This document shows positions 6,064-13,500 of a stretch of DNA of 14,180 nucleotides, one piece after another (position 1 is the stretch's first letter; each line of letters opens with the position of its first letter). The position numbers were made by a program, and so were the translations under genes. Source of the stretch: Candidatus Dormiibacterota bacterium (lineage in GTDB: Bacteria; Chloroflexota; Dormibacteria; Aeolococcales; Aeolococcaceae); contig PLAX01000015.1 of assembly GCA_003135255.1 (NCBI GenBank), positions 1,295-15,474 on the forward strand, read 5' to 3'. Below the pieces are notes generated by a model, which saw only the letters and a list, made by a program, of their open reading frames with translations, did not search any database and was not told where the DNA came from.

Positions 6064-7260
6064 TTGAACTTCCTCCAGGGCCTGCACGGAGCCGTCGCCA
6101 TCGCTCTGCTGGGCGGGCTGCTCTTCACCGAGGAGGCGGGGGTCCCCCTCCCGTTCGCTCCCGGGGAGCTGACCCTGCTCGCCGCCGGTCTCCTGATCGC
6201 GGCCGGCGGGCTCGACCCCCTGGTCTTCGTCCCGTTGGCTCTGGTCGCCTGCATCGCCGGCTCACTGGTCGGATACACCTGGGCGCGGGCGGTCGGCGAT
6301 CGTGGCCTCCAGGCCCTGGCCCGCAGGATTCACCAGCAGCACGCCCTCCAGAGGGTCTCGAGGAGGGTCCAGTCGGCCGGATGGGTCGGCATCGCGGTGA
6401 GCCGGCTGATCCCCGGGCTCCGCATCTACACGACGCTCGTCGCCGGCGCCCTGAGGGTGCGCCGCAGCACCTTTGTCCTCGGCATGGTTCCGGCGACCGT
6501 CGTCTGGATCGCCGTGTACGTCGCGCTCGGCGTGCTGGTGGGGGTCCCCATCGAGCACTTCTTCACCGCTGTCCAGAAGCTGGCGGTCCAGGGCGTGATC
6601 CTCGTCGTCATGGGGGTGGGCTGCTACTTCGTCATCCGGAAGACCCCCGCCTCCTCGGGCGCCGGGCTGGTGCGGGTGCCCCGTCCGGTGCGCGTTGTGA
6701 TCGCCGCCGCCCTCGACATCGGCGTGGTGGCAAGTGTCAGCACCGGCCTGGTCGCCCTCGGACGGCTTCTCGGCTTCGGTCTCCAGGCCGGATGGGTGGA
6801 TGCGGTGGTCGCGCTCCTTGTCGTGGCCGTCTTCTATGTCGTCATCGCCCGCCGAAGCGGCGGCGCCACCGTGGGTGAGGCGCTGCTCCAGACCAGCTAC
6901 GCGACCGGCCAGCGGCTGGCACTCCGGCCGCGCGCCGCGTTGAGGACCGCCCGATCCCTCCTCACCTGGACGCGCGAGGACCTCACCCCGACGACCGAGC
7001 TGATGCGCTCGCTGAGCGACCCCGACCGGCTGCGCATCGTCAGCCTGCTGCTCGGGGAGCCGCGAACTGTCTCCCAGCTGGCGAGGCTCATGCGACAGCC
7101 GCCCTTCGAGGTCCGTCACCAGCTCGACCGTCTCTCCTCCACCGGGGCCCTGGTTCTCACCGGGGACGATCCGAGCACGGCGTACTCGGTGCGGCCCGAC
7201 CTCGGCCGCGCTCTGGCGGATCTGCTCGCGGCCATGCCCGAGCCCGGTGTGACGGCGTGA
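6064..7260 (+). CDS. DedA-family membrane protein fused to RDD-like segment and ArsR-like winged helix
   Basis: A 398-aa protein with three recognisable parts. Residues 1-195 are a DedA/VTT membrane domain: TEEAGVPLPFAPGE (22-35) and SRLIPGLRIYTTLVAG (113-128) match its two conserved re-entrant regions. DedA proteins act in membrane homeostasis, some as lipid scramblases or C55-P translocases. Residues about 207-280 form two more helices with R-x..D near the start and a GGATVGEALL motif, resembling an RDD domain. Residues about 308-392 are a winged helix of ArsR type (LMRSLSDPDRLRIVSLLL, then a recognition-helix-like region near 345-360). DedA alone is about 200 aa. The start is TTG at 6064 with only a distant GGAG; no in-frame ATG or GTG is available nearby. 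It overlaps the SulP gene by 4 bp. The winged helix would be cytosolic; whether it binds DNA is unknown. Confidence 0.85.
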   Translation: MNFLQGLHGAVAIALLGGLLFTEEAGVPLPFAPGELTLLAAGLLIAAGGLDPLVFVPLALVACIAGSLVGYTWARAVGDRGLQALARRIHQQHALQRVSRRVQSAGWVGIAVSRLIPGLRIYTTLVAGALRVRRSTFVLGMVPATVVWIAVYVALGVLVGVPIEHFFTAVQKLAVQGVILVVMGVGCYFVIRKTPASSGAGLVRVPRPVRVVIAAALDIGVVASVSTGLVALGRLLGFGLQAGWVDAVVALLVVAVFYVVIARRSGGATVGEALLQTSYATGQRLALRPRAALRTARSLLTWTREDLTPTTELMRSLSDPDRLRIVSLLLGEPRTVSQLARLMRQPPFEVRHQLDRLSSTGALVLTGDDPSTAYSVRPDLGRALADLLAAMPEPGVTA

Positions 7261-8942
7261 GCCGTGCGGCACGGCGTGGCCGGGGGCTGTTACCGACGCT
7301 CCGCGGCTACCGACCGTCGTGGCTGGCCGCCGACGCGCTCGCCGGTCTGACCCTCGTCGCGGTGGTCGTGCCGTCGCAGATGGCCACGGCGCGGCTGGCC
7401 GGCCTCTCGGTGGTCGCGGGCCTCTACGCCTTCGCGGCCGGCGCGCTCCTCTACGCCCTGCTCGGCACCGATCCCCAGCTCTCGGTGGGGGCGGATTCGA
7501 CGATCGCGCCGGTGCTCGCCGTCGGGGTGGCGTCGGTCGCCGCGGTGGGATCCTCCGGCTACGGCTCCGCGATGGCCTTCACCGCGATCGTGGTCGGCGT
7601 CATCCTGATCGCCGTCGGCCTCATCCGGCTGGGGTGGATCTCGGAGCTGCTCTCGACACCCGTCATCACCGGGGTCCTCGCCGGGATTGCCGTCGGCATC
7701 ATCGCCCGGGAGCTCCCCATCGTCTTCGGTGTCGCCGGTGGAGGGACCACCACCATCGATCAGATCGGCGATCTCCTCGGCCAGCTCGGCCACATCAACT
7801 TCTGGTCGCTCGGCATCGCGCTCGGCGTGCTCGCCATCATCGTCGCCGCGCAGCGGTTGAGCCACCGGCTGCCCGGCGCGCTCCTCGGCCTGGTGCTCTC
7901 CATCGTCGCCGTGGATGCCCTCGCCCTCAGGGCACAGCACGGCGTCGCCGTCGTCGGCTCCATCCACGGCGGCCTCCCGGGCCTGGCTCTGCCGACCGTC
8001 TCGTGGTCACAGCTCCAGTCCCTGGTCCCCACCGTGCTGACGGTTGCCTTCCTCTGCATCGCACAGACCGCGGCCACCGTCCGCACATCGGGGGCCGCTT
8101 CCGAGCCGACCGCGGGGGACTTCAACAGAGATCTGATCGCGGTCGGTGCCGGCAGCGTCGCGGCCGGGCTGATCGGCACGCTCGCTGTCGACGCGAGCCC
8201 GCCCAACACGGCAATCGCGACCGCGTCAGGGACGCGCTCCCAGCTCACCAACGTCATGGCTGCGCTCGTCGTCGTGGTGGCGGCGGTGGGGTTGACCGCC
8301 CCACTCGCCGATCTCCCCCAGGCGACCCTCGCCGCCACCCTGGTGTTCGTCGCGACCAAGCTCTTCCGCGTCCACGAGCTGCACACCATCCTCCGCTTCG
8401 ACAGGCTCGAGTTTGCCCTGGCCGCGGTCACGATTCTGGTGGTGGCGCTGGTCGGCATCGAGCAGGGGGTGCTCCTGGCCATGATCCTCTCCCTCGCCGA
8501 TCGCACCCGCCGCACGCTCCGCCCTCGGGACACCCTGCTGGGGCGGGACCCGGGGACCGACCACTGGATCCCTCGGGACATCGGCAGACCCACGGAGGAG
8601 GTCCCCGGGGTGCTCGTCTACCTGGTCTACGCGCCGCTCTGGTACGGAAACGCCGATTACTTCCGCTCTCGGATCCGGCAGCTCCTGCGTGCCCACTCGG
8701 GCCGCGTTCGGACGGTGATCATCGACGCGGACGCGATGTCCGACATCGACTACACCGGGCTGCAGGCGCTCCGAGGCATGGCGAGCGAGCTGGCCCGGAG
8801 CGGCGTGGCGATGGGGATCGCCCGCGCATCCCACCTCGTGCGCCACGATCTCAAGCACGGCGCCCTGATCGAGCAGCTCGGCGCCGACCACCTCTTCGCC
8901 TCCGTCGACGACGCCGTCGCCGGACTCAGGAGCCGGGCCTGA
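7257..8942 (+). CDS. SulP/SLC26-family anion transporter with C-terminal STAS domain
   Basis: Inner-membrane anion transporter, 561 aa, a normal length for the family. The SulP signature is near the N-terminus (PSQMATARLAGL, then GLYAFAAG and LLGTDPQLSVGAD, about 39-80). About 10-12 hydrophobic helices extend to residue 412. The family's 'NRDLIAVGAGSVAAGLIG' block is at about 290-307; the following residues are SPPNTAI, where many members have a Ser-Arg-Thr motif. The STAS domain covers about 450-558, with the IDADAMSDIDYTG strand-loop (489-501) in place of the anti-sigma-antagonist phosphoserine site. Substrate is not predictable: sulfate, bicarbonate or organic anions. GTG start overlaps the upstream DedA-fusion stop as GTGA, implying coupled translation. 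The 3' end overlaps the convergent GH130 gene by 17 bp. Confidence 0.93.
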   Translation: MSRAARRGRGLLPTLRGYRPSWLAADALAGLTLVAVVVPSQMATARLAGLSVVAGLYAFAAGALLYALLGTDPQLSVGADSTIAPVLAVGVASVAAVGSSGYGSAMAFTAIVVGVILIAVGLIRLGWISELLSTPVITGVLAGIAVGIIARELPIVFGVAGGGTTTIDQIGDLLGQLGHINFWSLGIALGVLAIIVAAQRLSHRLPGALLGLVLSIVAVDALALRAQHGVAVVGSIHGGLPGLALPTVSWSQLQSLVPTVLTVAFLCIAQTAATVRTSGAASEPTAGDFNRDLIAVGAGSVAAGLIGTLAVDASPPNTAIATASGTRSQLTNVMAALVVVVAAVGLTAPLADLPQATLAATLVFVATKLFRVHELHTILRFDRLEFALAAVTILVVALVGIEQGVLLAMILSLADRTRRTLRPRDTLLGRDPGTDHWIPRDIGRPTEEVPGVLVYLVYAPLWYGNADYFRSRIRQLLRAHSGRVRTVIIDADAMSDIDYTGLQALRGMASELARSGVAMGIARASHLVRHDLKHGALIEQLGADHLFASVDDAVAGLRSRA

Positions 8943-10053
8943 CCGGATCGAGATCAAGAGCCGGGTGCGGTGGGCGCACCTCGGGCAGCCGCGCCGGCAC
9001 GTCGAGACGCGCCACCCCGATCCGATCGTCGGCCATCCCGTAGTAGACATCGAAGCGGTCGGGTGAGCCGAGATCGTCGCGGCGGTCGATGCCGGTGGGA
9101 AACACCACATTGCCGACCGTCCCCAGGCGCTCCTCGGGCAGCTCCGGGGTGAGGACCGGATCCGGCGACCGGTAGCGGATCACGCGGGGGTGAGCGCTGG
9201 ACAGCACCATCACGCCGGCTGAGTAGCAGCGCGATCTTCCGTCCTGGGCCGGGGCCTCCGCCTCGCTCACCCCGTGGTAGACGACCAGCCAGCCGTGGCG
9301 GCTGAGGACGGGCGGGGTCCCGACGCCGATCTTGAGGCGCTCCCAGGACCTGAGTGGAGCGGCCAACCGATGATGGGAGGTGAACCGCCCGAGACGGTGT
9401 GAGCCGTCGCTCTCCTGGAGCAGCCGGCTGTACGAGATCCAGATGCTCTCGCGATCGAGATCCGCTCCGCCCGGTGGCTGCGGAGCGACGCTCTCGGCCG
9501 GGTGAGCGCCCGCGAAGAGCGGCCGGTGGAGCATGGCCAGCTCCGGGCGGCCGGAGGGGTTGGGGATGAAGACGGGGAAGAGGGTGGCGTCCTTGTCATC
9601 GACGCCGTCCAGCTCGACGCCCTGATACGGCCCGAGGCGGGCGAGCCCCAGCCGCTCCCACCGGTGCAGGTCGTCCGACACTGCCAGGGCGATGCGCGGG
9701 CCGGCGGGCGAGAAGGCCGTGTAGGTCATCACGTACTTCCCCAGCGGCTCGACGAACGTGACCCGGGGGTCTTCGCAGCCGCCCCCGCCGTCGGGACGCT
9801 TCTCGTACTCGGTCTCGGGCTCGAGTGCCACGCCGAGCCGCTCGACACCGAAGGGATCGCCGTCGCCATTGAAGAGGACCCGCGCCATGCCGATGCGCGA
9901 GTAGTTGCCCCGGGCGACGAGTCGTGGGAAGAGGTAGAGCTCTCCGTCCGGGCCGCGGACGGCGGCCGGGTTGAGGACGCCCTCGGCCTCCTGGGGATTC
10001 GCCGGCTCGGGAGTCATGATGGCCCACAGCCGGCGCATCTGGAAAGCGCTCAT
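8926..10053 (-). CDS. GH130-family mannoside phosphorylase
   Basis: Cytoplasmic glycoside hydrolase family 130 protein, 375 aa; members phosphorolyse beta-mannosides to alpha-mannose-1-phosphate, some hydrolyse them. Family motifs in order: GCEDPR (92-97), DKDATLFP (153-160), GTPPVL (245-250), GWLVVYHG (254-261), GNVVFPTG (314-321) and YYGMADDRI (337-345), as expected for the five-bladed propeller. No signal peptide. ATG at 10053 overlaps the stop of the PMM-like gene as ATGA. An upstream GGAAGG lies close to the start. Being last in an operon with PMM-like and ManA genes strongly suggests that its mannose-1-phosphate feeds those enzymes. The exact glycan (mannosylglucose, mannobiose or longer mannan fragments) cannot be read from the sequence. 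Confidence 0.9.
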   Translation of the reverse strand: MSAFQMRRLWAIMTPEPANPQEAEGVLNPAAVRGPDGELYLFPRLVARGNYSRIGMARVLFNGDGDPFGVERLGVALEPETEYEKRPDGGGGCEDPRVTFVEPLGKYVMTYTAFSPAGPRIALAVSDDLHRWERLGLARLGPYQGVELDGVDDKDATLFPVFIPNPSGRPELAMLHRPLFAGAHPAESVAPQPPGGADLDRESIWISYSRLLQESDGSHRLGRFTSHHRLAAPLRSWERLKIGVGTPPVLSRHGWLVVYHGVSEAEAPAQDGRSRCYSAGVMVLSSAHPRVIRYRSPDPVLTPELPEERLGTVGNVVFPTGIDRRDDLGSPDRFDVYYGMADDRIGVARLDVPARLPEVRPPHPALDLDPVRPGS

Positions 10054-10835
10054 GACCCTTCCACCGGCGGGACGGCCTCCGTCTCCCCTCTCCCGGCCAG
10101 GCACGCGATGATCGTCTCGATCACCAGCTTGGTCTCGTCCGGACCGCGCACCGGGATGCAGTCGACCCCCGCCTGCTCAGCCGGGTAGTCGTTCCCTCCC
10201 TCGAAGATCGCGTCTCCGATGAAGACCATCTCGCTGAGCGGGATGCTCAGGATGTCGCGGAGCTTCCGGATTCCGTACGCCTTGTCGATCCCCGGCTTGG
10301 TCACGTCGATAGAGGTGGCACCGCCCATGCGGACGGAGAACTCCGGGATCAGCGTGTCGAGGACGGCCGCGATCTGCTTTCTCTTGGAGAAATCGGGGTC
10401 CCACCTTTCCTTCTCCTCCAGGGGAGCTCGCTGGCCCAGAGCGGAGAGCGTGATCTGGCTTCCCCGGTCTTCGATGACGTCGCCCCACACCCTCTCGGGC
10501 GCGGAGCCGGTCAGGTCGAAGGCCCTGTGAAGCGAGCTGACGATCTTCTGCCTCTCGTCCGAGCTCAGATCCTCGGAGTAGACCCGCACCCAGTCCTGCT
10601 CGTGCCGGTAGAACTGTGTTCCGCAGGTGGGAAGGAGGTAGAGATTGGCCAGGCCCTTTTCGCCGGAAAGCTTGGCGAGCAGCTGCTTCTCGAACTGGGG
10701 CCAGCTGCCCCCGGAGATGACGGCGACCTTGACGATCCCGAGCAGGTCGTGCAAGAGCGCGGCGATCACGTCGTCGGGAGGCGACTTGCTCGGGGCGAGC
10801 GTGCCATCGAGGTCAAAGACGATCAGTCGCTTCAC
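10050..10835 (-). CDS. eukaryotic-type phosphomannomutase-like HAD-IIB protein
   Basis: Predicted to interconvert mannose-1-phosphate and mannose-6-phosphate, or to act as a sugar phosphatase; 261 aa. HAD motif I is FDLDGTLAPSKSP (nucleophile D8, acid/base D10), motif II is AVISGGS (38-44), motif III Lys lies in VTKPGIDKAYG (K180/K185), and motif IV is FIGDAIFEGGND (205-216). Motif IV followed by a Pro-Asp-Glu-Thr near residue 235, the SALGQR block (131-136) and the cap region resemble human PMM1/PMM2 rather than the alpha-D-phosphohexomutases (ManB/AlgC) that most bacteria use. Start GTG at 10835 overlaps the ManA stop as GTGA; the frame upstream to 10973 lies inside manA. Neighbours ManA and GH130 agree with a mannose-phosphate substrate. 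Confidence 0.85.
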   Translation of the reverse strand: MKRLIVFDLDGTLAPSKSPPDDVIAALLHDLLGIVKVAVISGGSWPQFEKQLLAKLSGEKGLANLYLLPTCGTQFYRHEQDWVRVYSEDLSSDERQKIVSSLHRAFDLTGSAPERVWGDVIEDRGSQITLSALGQRAPLEEKERWDPDFSKRKQIAAVLDTLIPEFSVRMGGATSIDVTKPGIDKAYGIRKLRDILSIPLSEMVFIGDAIFEGGNDYPAEQAGVDCIPVRGPDETKLVIETIIACLAGRGETEAVPPVEGS

Positions 10836-11989
10836 GTCCGCCTCATGCCTTCGGGAGCCGTGACCCCGAGGAGCGCTGCGGAGCCCGGCGGACCGTCCGC
10901 CACGGTGGTGGCGGGCACCTCGGGAAGCGCGACCTCCACGACGCTGAGGGGCCCGCGTGGGCGGACCGTGCATTCGCCGACCATCGCGGGAAGGAGCATG
11001 ACGTCCCCGAATCCGATGGGGTGAGACGCGCCGCCGTGCTCGACCTCGCCGGAGCCGGCGATGCAGACGAGAACCCGCGGAAGACCCGCGGCGCCCACGG
11101 TGAACGGCAGCTCGCCCTGGATGCGCCAGAGGCAGAATTGCTCGCAGTCGAAGAGTCGCTCGCGCCGCGCGGGTGCGTCCGCCTCGAGCAAAGGCCGCAC
11201 CGGCGCCAGCACGCCCTGGTCGAAATCGATGCAGGTCAGTGCCTCATCGATCTGCAGAGCGCGCTGCAGGCCGGTCGCGGGGTCGACACGATCCCAGTCG
11301 TGGAGGCGGAAGGTGACGTCGCTGTTCTCCTGGACCTCCAGGACCACGAGATCGCCACCCAGGGAATGCACCGTCCCGGCGGGGAGGAAGAGCCCATCGC
11401 CGGGCTTGGGGGTGAAGCCCACCAGCTGCCCGGCGATCGCCCCCGTGGCCAGAGCGGCGCGCAGGTCGCCCGGTGTGGTGCCCGGTCGAAGGCCGGCGTA
11501 GATGCGACTCTCCGGCCCCGCTTCCAGCACCACCCATGCCTCGGTCTTTCCCGTCTCGCCCGCCGGCAGGTGGTCCGCCTGCTCATCCGATGGATGCACC
11601 TGGACGGAGAGCAGCTCGTGGGCATCGAGGAACTTGAGGAGCACGGGGAAGCGGCGGAACCGCCCGGCGAGCCTCCCGAGCATCTGCTCGGGGTACTCCT
11701 CCAGCAACTCGCCGAGGGTCAGGCCGGCGAGGGCTCCCGCGACGACCCGGCTCTGATGGTCAGGCCGGTCGCTGAGCAGCCACGCCTCCCCGATCGGACC
11801 ATCGACGTCCGGGGGAGTGCTGAGCAGCTCCGCCAGCCGCCGGCCGCCCCAGAGGCGGTACTGAAGGATCGGTGCAAACAGCAGCGGATACAGCAGCACG
11901 CCGCCGGCCCGGTCCGTTGCGGCTTCGACGGCCGATCCGCCCGCCGTCCTGTGCACTTCGCGAGGGGTCACCGCGGCGTTCAGCGTCAT
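10832..11989 (-). CDS. manA: mannose-6-phosphate isomerase, class I
   Basis: Zinc enzyme interconverting mannose-6-phosphate and fructose-6-phosphate, cytoplasmic, 385 aa. The cupin metal site is complete: Q130 and H132 (SVQVHPSD), E150 (KTEAW) and H208 (PAGTVHSLG), with the conserved Arg in VTFRLHDWDR (about 228). The N-terminal WGGRRL (47-52) and GEAWLLSD (67-74) motifs are typical. About 30 extra residues precede the family start (MTLNAAV...). ATG at 11989 is supported by AGGAG about 5 nt upstream and overlaps the LapA-like stop as ATGA; the PMM-like GTG overlaps its own stop. It links central metabolism to mannose-1-phosphate use or supply. Confidence 0.95.
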   Translation of the reverse strand: MTLNAAVTPREVHRTAGGSAVEAATDRAGGVLLYPLLFAPILQYRLWGGRRLAELLSTPPDVDGPIGEAWLLSDRPDHQSRVVAGALAGLTLGELLEEYPEQMLGRLAGRFRRFPVLLKFLDAHELLSVQVHPSDEQADHLPAGETGKTEAWVVLEAGPESRIYAGLRPGTTPGDLRAALATGAIAGQLVGFTPKPGDGLFLPAGTVHSLGGDLVVLEVQENSDVTFRLHDWDRVDPATGLQRALQIDEALTCIDFDQGVLAPVRPLLEADAPARRERLFDCEQFCLWRIQGELPFTVGAAGLPRVLVCIAGSGEVEHGGASHPIGFGDVMLLPAMVGECTVRPRGPLSVVEVALPEVPATTVADGPPGSAALLGVTAPEGMRRT

Positions 11990-12351
11990 GGGGCTCCTGG
12001 GTTGTGAGTCCCCATGACCTCTGCGTGCGCCGGCGCGCCCTCCGGCGGCGGCGCCTGCCCGCGCAGCTCATGCAGCTCCGCGGAGTCGGTCAGCTGCTGC
12101 CGGCGGCGTCGGCGCCAGATCACTCCGACCAGGCTGGTCAGAGCGACGGTCAGGACGATGGTCGCCAGCAGCACCGCGATCAGGGGCACGCTCCCGTGCC
12201 AGACCAGGTAGTCCAACCGGACCTCATGGGAGTTCTGGATGACACCCACCACGATCGCCGCCGCCATCACCAGGGCGAGGATCAGGGTCAACGAGAGACC
12301 TGTTCCCCGGAACTGGCGCCGCGGCGCGACTTCATCCTGTCCCTTGCGCAT
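11986..12351 (-). CDS. LapA-domain (DUF1049) small membrane protein
   Basis: A 121-aa protein with two membrane helices, about residues 19-38 and 54-79, linked by a short NSHEVRLDYLVWHGSVPL loop that matches the LapA/DUF1049 pattern. A basic patch (RRRRRQQ, about 80-86) and a polar tail follow and should be cytoplasmic. In Proteobacteria LapA works with LapB to control LPS synthesis; outside that group the role is unknown, and no LapB is visible here. ATG at 12351 has a strong AGGAGGT Shine-Dalgarno 5 nt upstream. Its stop overlaps manA by 4 bp, so it heads the mannose operon. Being first in that operon may point to a surface-glycan role, but this is inference. Confidence 0.8.
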   Translation of the reverse strand: MRKGQDEVAPRRQFRGTGLSLTLILALVMAAAIVVGVIQNSHEVRLDYLVWHGSVPLIAVLLATIVLTVALTSLVGVIWRRRRRQQLTDSAELHELRGQAPPPEGAPAHAEVMGTHNPGAP

Positions 12352-12424
12352 GACACACCTCCTCCCCCTCTCTGCCCATGACTGACCTGAGCATTCCTGA
12401 CGGTGGGACTGCGGGTCGCATCCC

Positions 12425-12454
12425 AGTACACGAGACCTCGGCCCCCTCAGTCAC
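12425..12454 (-). promoter_or_regulatory. weak candidate promoter for the lapA-like/manA/PMM/GH130 operon
   Basis: On the minus strand GTGACT (12449-12454), an 18-bp spacer and TGTACT (12425-12430) each match four of six consensus bases. It lies about 75 bp before the operon start and overlaps the foot of the hairpin at 12450-12485. Nothing better is visible in 12352-12503. Confidence 0.22.
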
Positions 12455-12485
12455 GCCGGGAACCTGCGCGGTCCCGGGACGTGAC
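12450..12485 (-). terminator. long hairpin after the small membrane-protein gene, no U-tract
   Basis: Paired arms GTCACG/CGTGAC (12450-12455 with 12480-12485) and CCGGGA/TCCCGG (12456-12461 with 12472-12477) form a 12-bp stem with a 2-nt bulge and a 10-nt loop. It begins 18 nt after the TAG of the gene ending at 12504. No T-run follows on the minus strand, so it would be a U-less terminator, a factor-assisted one, or an mRNA 3'-end stabiliser. Confidence 0.5.
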
Positions 12486-12503
12486 CTTCTTGGGGGGCTG
12501 GAA

Positions 12504-12944
12504 CTAGGCCGTCTTCCTGGCGCGCTCGTCAGTGCTCATCGAGATCACCTTGAGGACGATGGCCGCAGCGATCGCGTACACGACGAAGGCAAGGATGTCC
12601 GCCCAGACGATGAGCGTCCCCGGCGCGGTGAGGGTGGTCCGGAAGATGCCCGCGAAGGGCGCGGCGAGTGCTCCACCGATGCCGTAGATGAAGGCTCCGA
12701 ATCCGACGTTGGCGGCTCCGGCCGCATGGAAGACGAAGTCGAAGCCGAGGAAGAGGAAGACGATGCCCGCGGCCAGCGCGACGATGCGGCTGGCCAGGGG
12801 TCGCCCCGACCACGACAGGGTGGAGCTCCGACGGACCGCGGCCCCGGTGACCGGGTCAGACGTGGTCTGCGTCGTGCTCGTCACGCCGCTGTAGGTTGGA
12901 CCGTCGTTGCTCACAACCCGGTCCTGCACGTGCGTATCAGCCAC
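12504..12944 (-). CDS. unknown small membrane protein, 146 aa
   Basis: Not recognised. The first ~45 residues are Ser/Thr-rich and polar without a signal peptide, then LASRIVALAAGIVFLFLGFDF (50-70) makes a first membrane helix. A glycine/alanine-rich second hydrophobic stretch spans about 79-101 and a third helix about 111-134, followed by a charged C-terminal tail (ERARKTA). The layout resembles small membrane proteins of the YggT type, but I see no diagnostic motif. The start is GTG at 12944, well supported by AAAGGAGG 6 nt upstream. It stands between two hairpins (12972-12996 upstream, 12450-12485 downstream), which suggests it is transcribed on its own or only partly with its neighbours. 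Confidence 0.75.
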   Translation of the reverse strand: MADTHVQDRVVSNDGPTYSGVTSTTQTTSDPVTGAAVRRSSTLSWSGRPLASRIVALAAGIVFLFLGFDFVFHAAGAANVGFGAFIYGIGGALAAPFAGIFRTTLTAPGTLIVWADILAFVVYAIAAAIVLKVISMSTDERARKTA

Positions 12945-12971
12945 CTGGGCCTCCTTTGGGGTTGCTCCCCC

Positions 12972-12996
12972 CGGAGCCGCTCAGCCTGGGGCTCCG
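12972..12996 (-). terminator. hairpin after the orphan helical-domain gene, no U-tract
   Basis: CGGAGCC (12972-12978) pairs with GGCTCCG (12990-12996), 7 bp with an 11-nt loop. It starts 8 nt after the TGA of the gene ending at 13005 on the minus strand. It is followed by a G-run instead of U. Same style as the hairpins at 12450-12485 and 14082-14119. Confidence 0.4.
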
Positions 12997-13004
12997 TTTG
13001 GGTT

Positions 13005-13385
13005 TCAGTCTGTGCTCGGGATCGCAACAACGGCAGCAACGGGTCCGCCAGTGGACGTGGACGGCCTCTTCCACACCCGCACGCACTCCTCCCAAAAGCC
13101 GAGCCTCACGCGGAAGCGGTCGGCTTGGGCAACCACCACGGGGACGTTGGTCAGCTCGACCTCTCGCCGCGCTTCGGGCGACTGGTCGGTCATCAACGCG
13201 CGGATGCGCGCGAGCACGGCCTCCTCCATGGTGAGGATCTCGGTGTAGACCTTCCTCCAGAAGAGGGCGAGCTCCAGGGAGGCGGTGGCCGGGTCGGGTT
13301 CACCCTCCATCCCGATGGAAGTGTCTCCCCCCCGCAACGCCGCGACCATGTCGGGGCGGTCCTGCTCTGCCTGCCTGACGTCCAT
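13005..13385 (-). CDS. unknown protein related to the N-terminal domain of the divergent winged-helix regulator
   Basis: A 126-aa soluble protein of unknown function. Its core (about 43-102) is predicted helical and aligns by eye with residues 30-88 of the regulator encoded divergently at 13507. Shared positions are W43/W30, Y47/Y34, L58/L45, R60/R47, P70/P57, A72/A59, R74/R61, then after a one-residue gap A86-Q87/A72-Q73, R94-L95/R80-L81, W98/W84 and V102/V88. It lacks any winged helix. The N-terminal 40 residues and C-terminal 20 are low-complexity. ATG at 13385 has only a GGGGAG directly before it, too close for an ideal ribosome-binding site; a second ATG exists at codon 13. A partner or antagonist of the regulator is possible but is inference. 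Confidence 0.7.
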   Translation of the reverse strand: MDVRQAEQDRPDMVAALRGGDTSIGMEGEPDPATASLELALFWRKVYTEILTMEEAVLARIRALMTDQSPEARREVELTNVPVVVAQADRFRVRLGFWEECVRVWKRPSTSTGGPVAAVVAIPSTD

Positions 13386-13402
13386 GCTCCCCGGGATACA
13401 CC

Positions 13403-13438
13403 CGGGTGCGCAAGAAGTTCAGCAACTGACCGCACCCG
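13403..13438. promoter_or_regulatory. nested dyad in the 121-bp divergent gap
   Basis: Outer arms CGGGTGCG (13403-13410) and CGCACCCG (13431-13438) are perfect 8-bp complements, with inner AGTT-CAGC-AACT (13416-13427) near the middle. A further perfect dyad, CCCGGG-ATACA-CCCGGG (13390-13406), overlaps the left arm and abuts the minus-strand start codon. Together they are good operator candidates for the flanking winged-helix regulator. Confidence 0.45.
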
Positions 13439-13494
13439 CCCCCGGAGGGTCACCCCGCCGGCCTCCGATTCCCGGGGCCCCTCCGGCTGTAGGC

Positions 13495-13500
13495 TATAGT
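13495..13500 (+). promoter_or_regulatory. candidate -10 element of the winged-helix regulator (leaderless)
   Basis: TATAGT lies 6 nt before the ATG at 13507, and no Shine-Dalgarno precedes that ATG. The spacing equals that of GATAAT to GTG at the response regulator (3115). No -35 hexamer is evident. Confidence 0.45.

Noticed and set aside
7319..9043. A 574-codon open frame on the plus strand overlapping sulP
   Set aside because: It is the +1-type shadow of the SulP frame: Arg/Gly/Pro/His-rich, no hydrophobic helices or motifs, while the SulP frame has a complete family signature.
11021..12007. A 328-codon open frame opposite manA
   Set aside because: ManA carries all zinc ligands and fitted start/stop overlaps; the opposite frame shows no recognisable motif.
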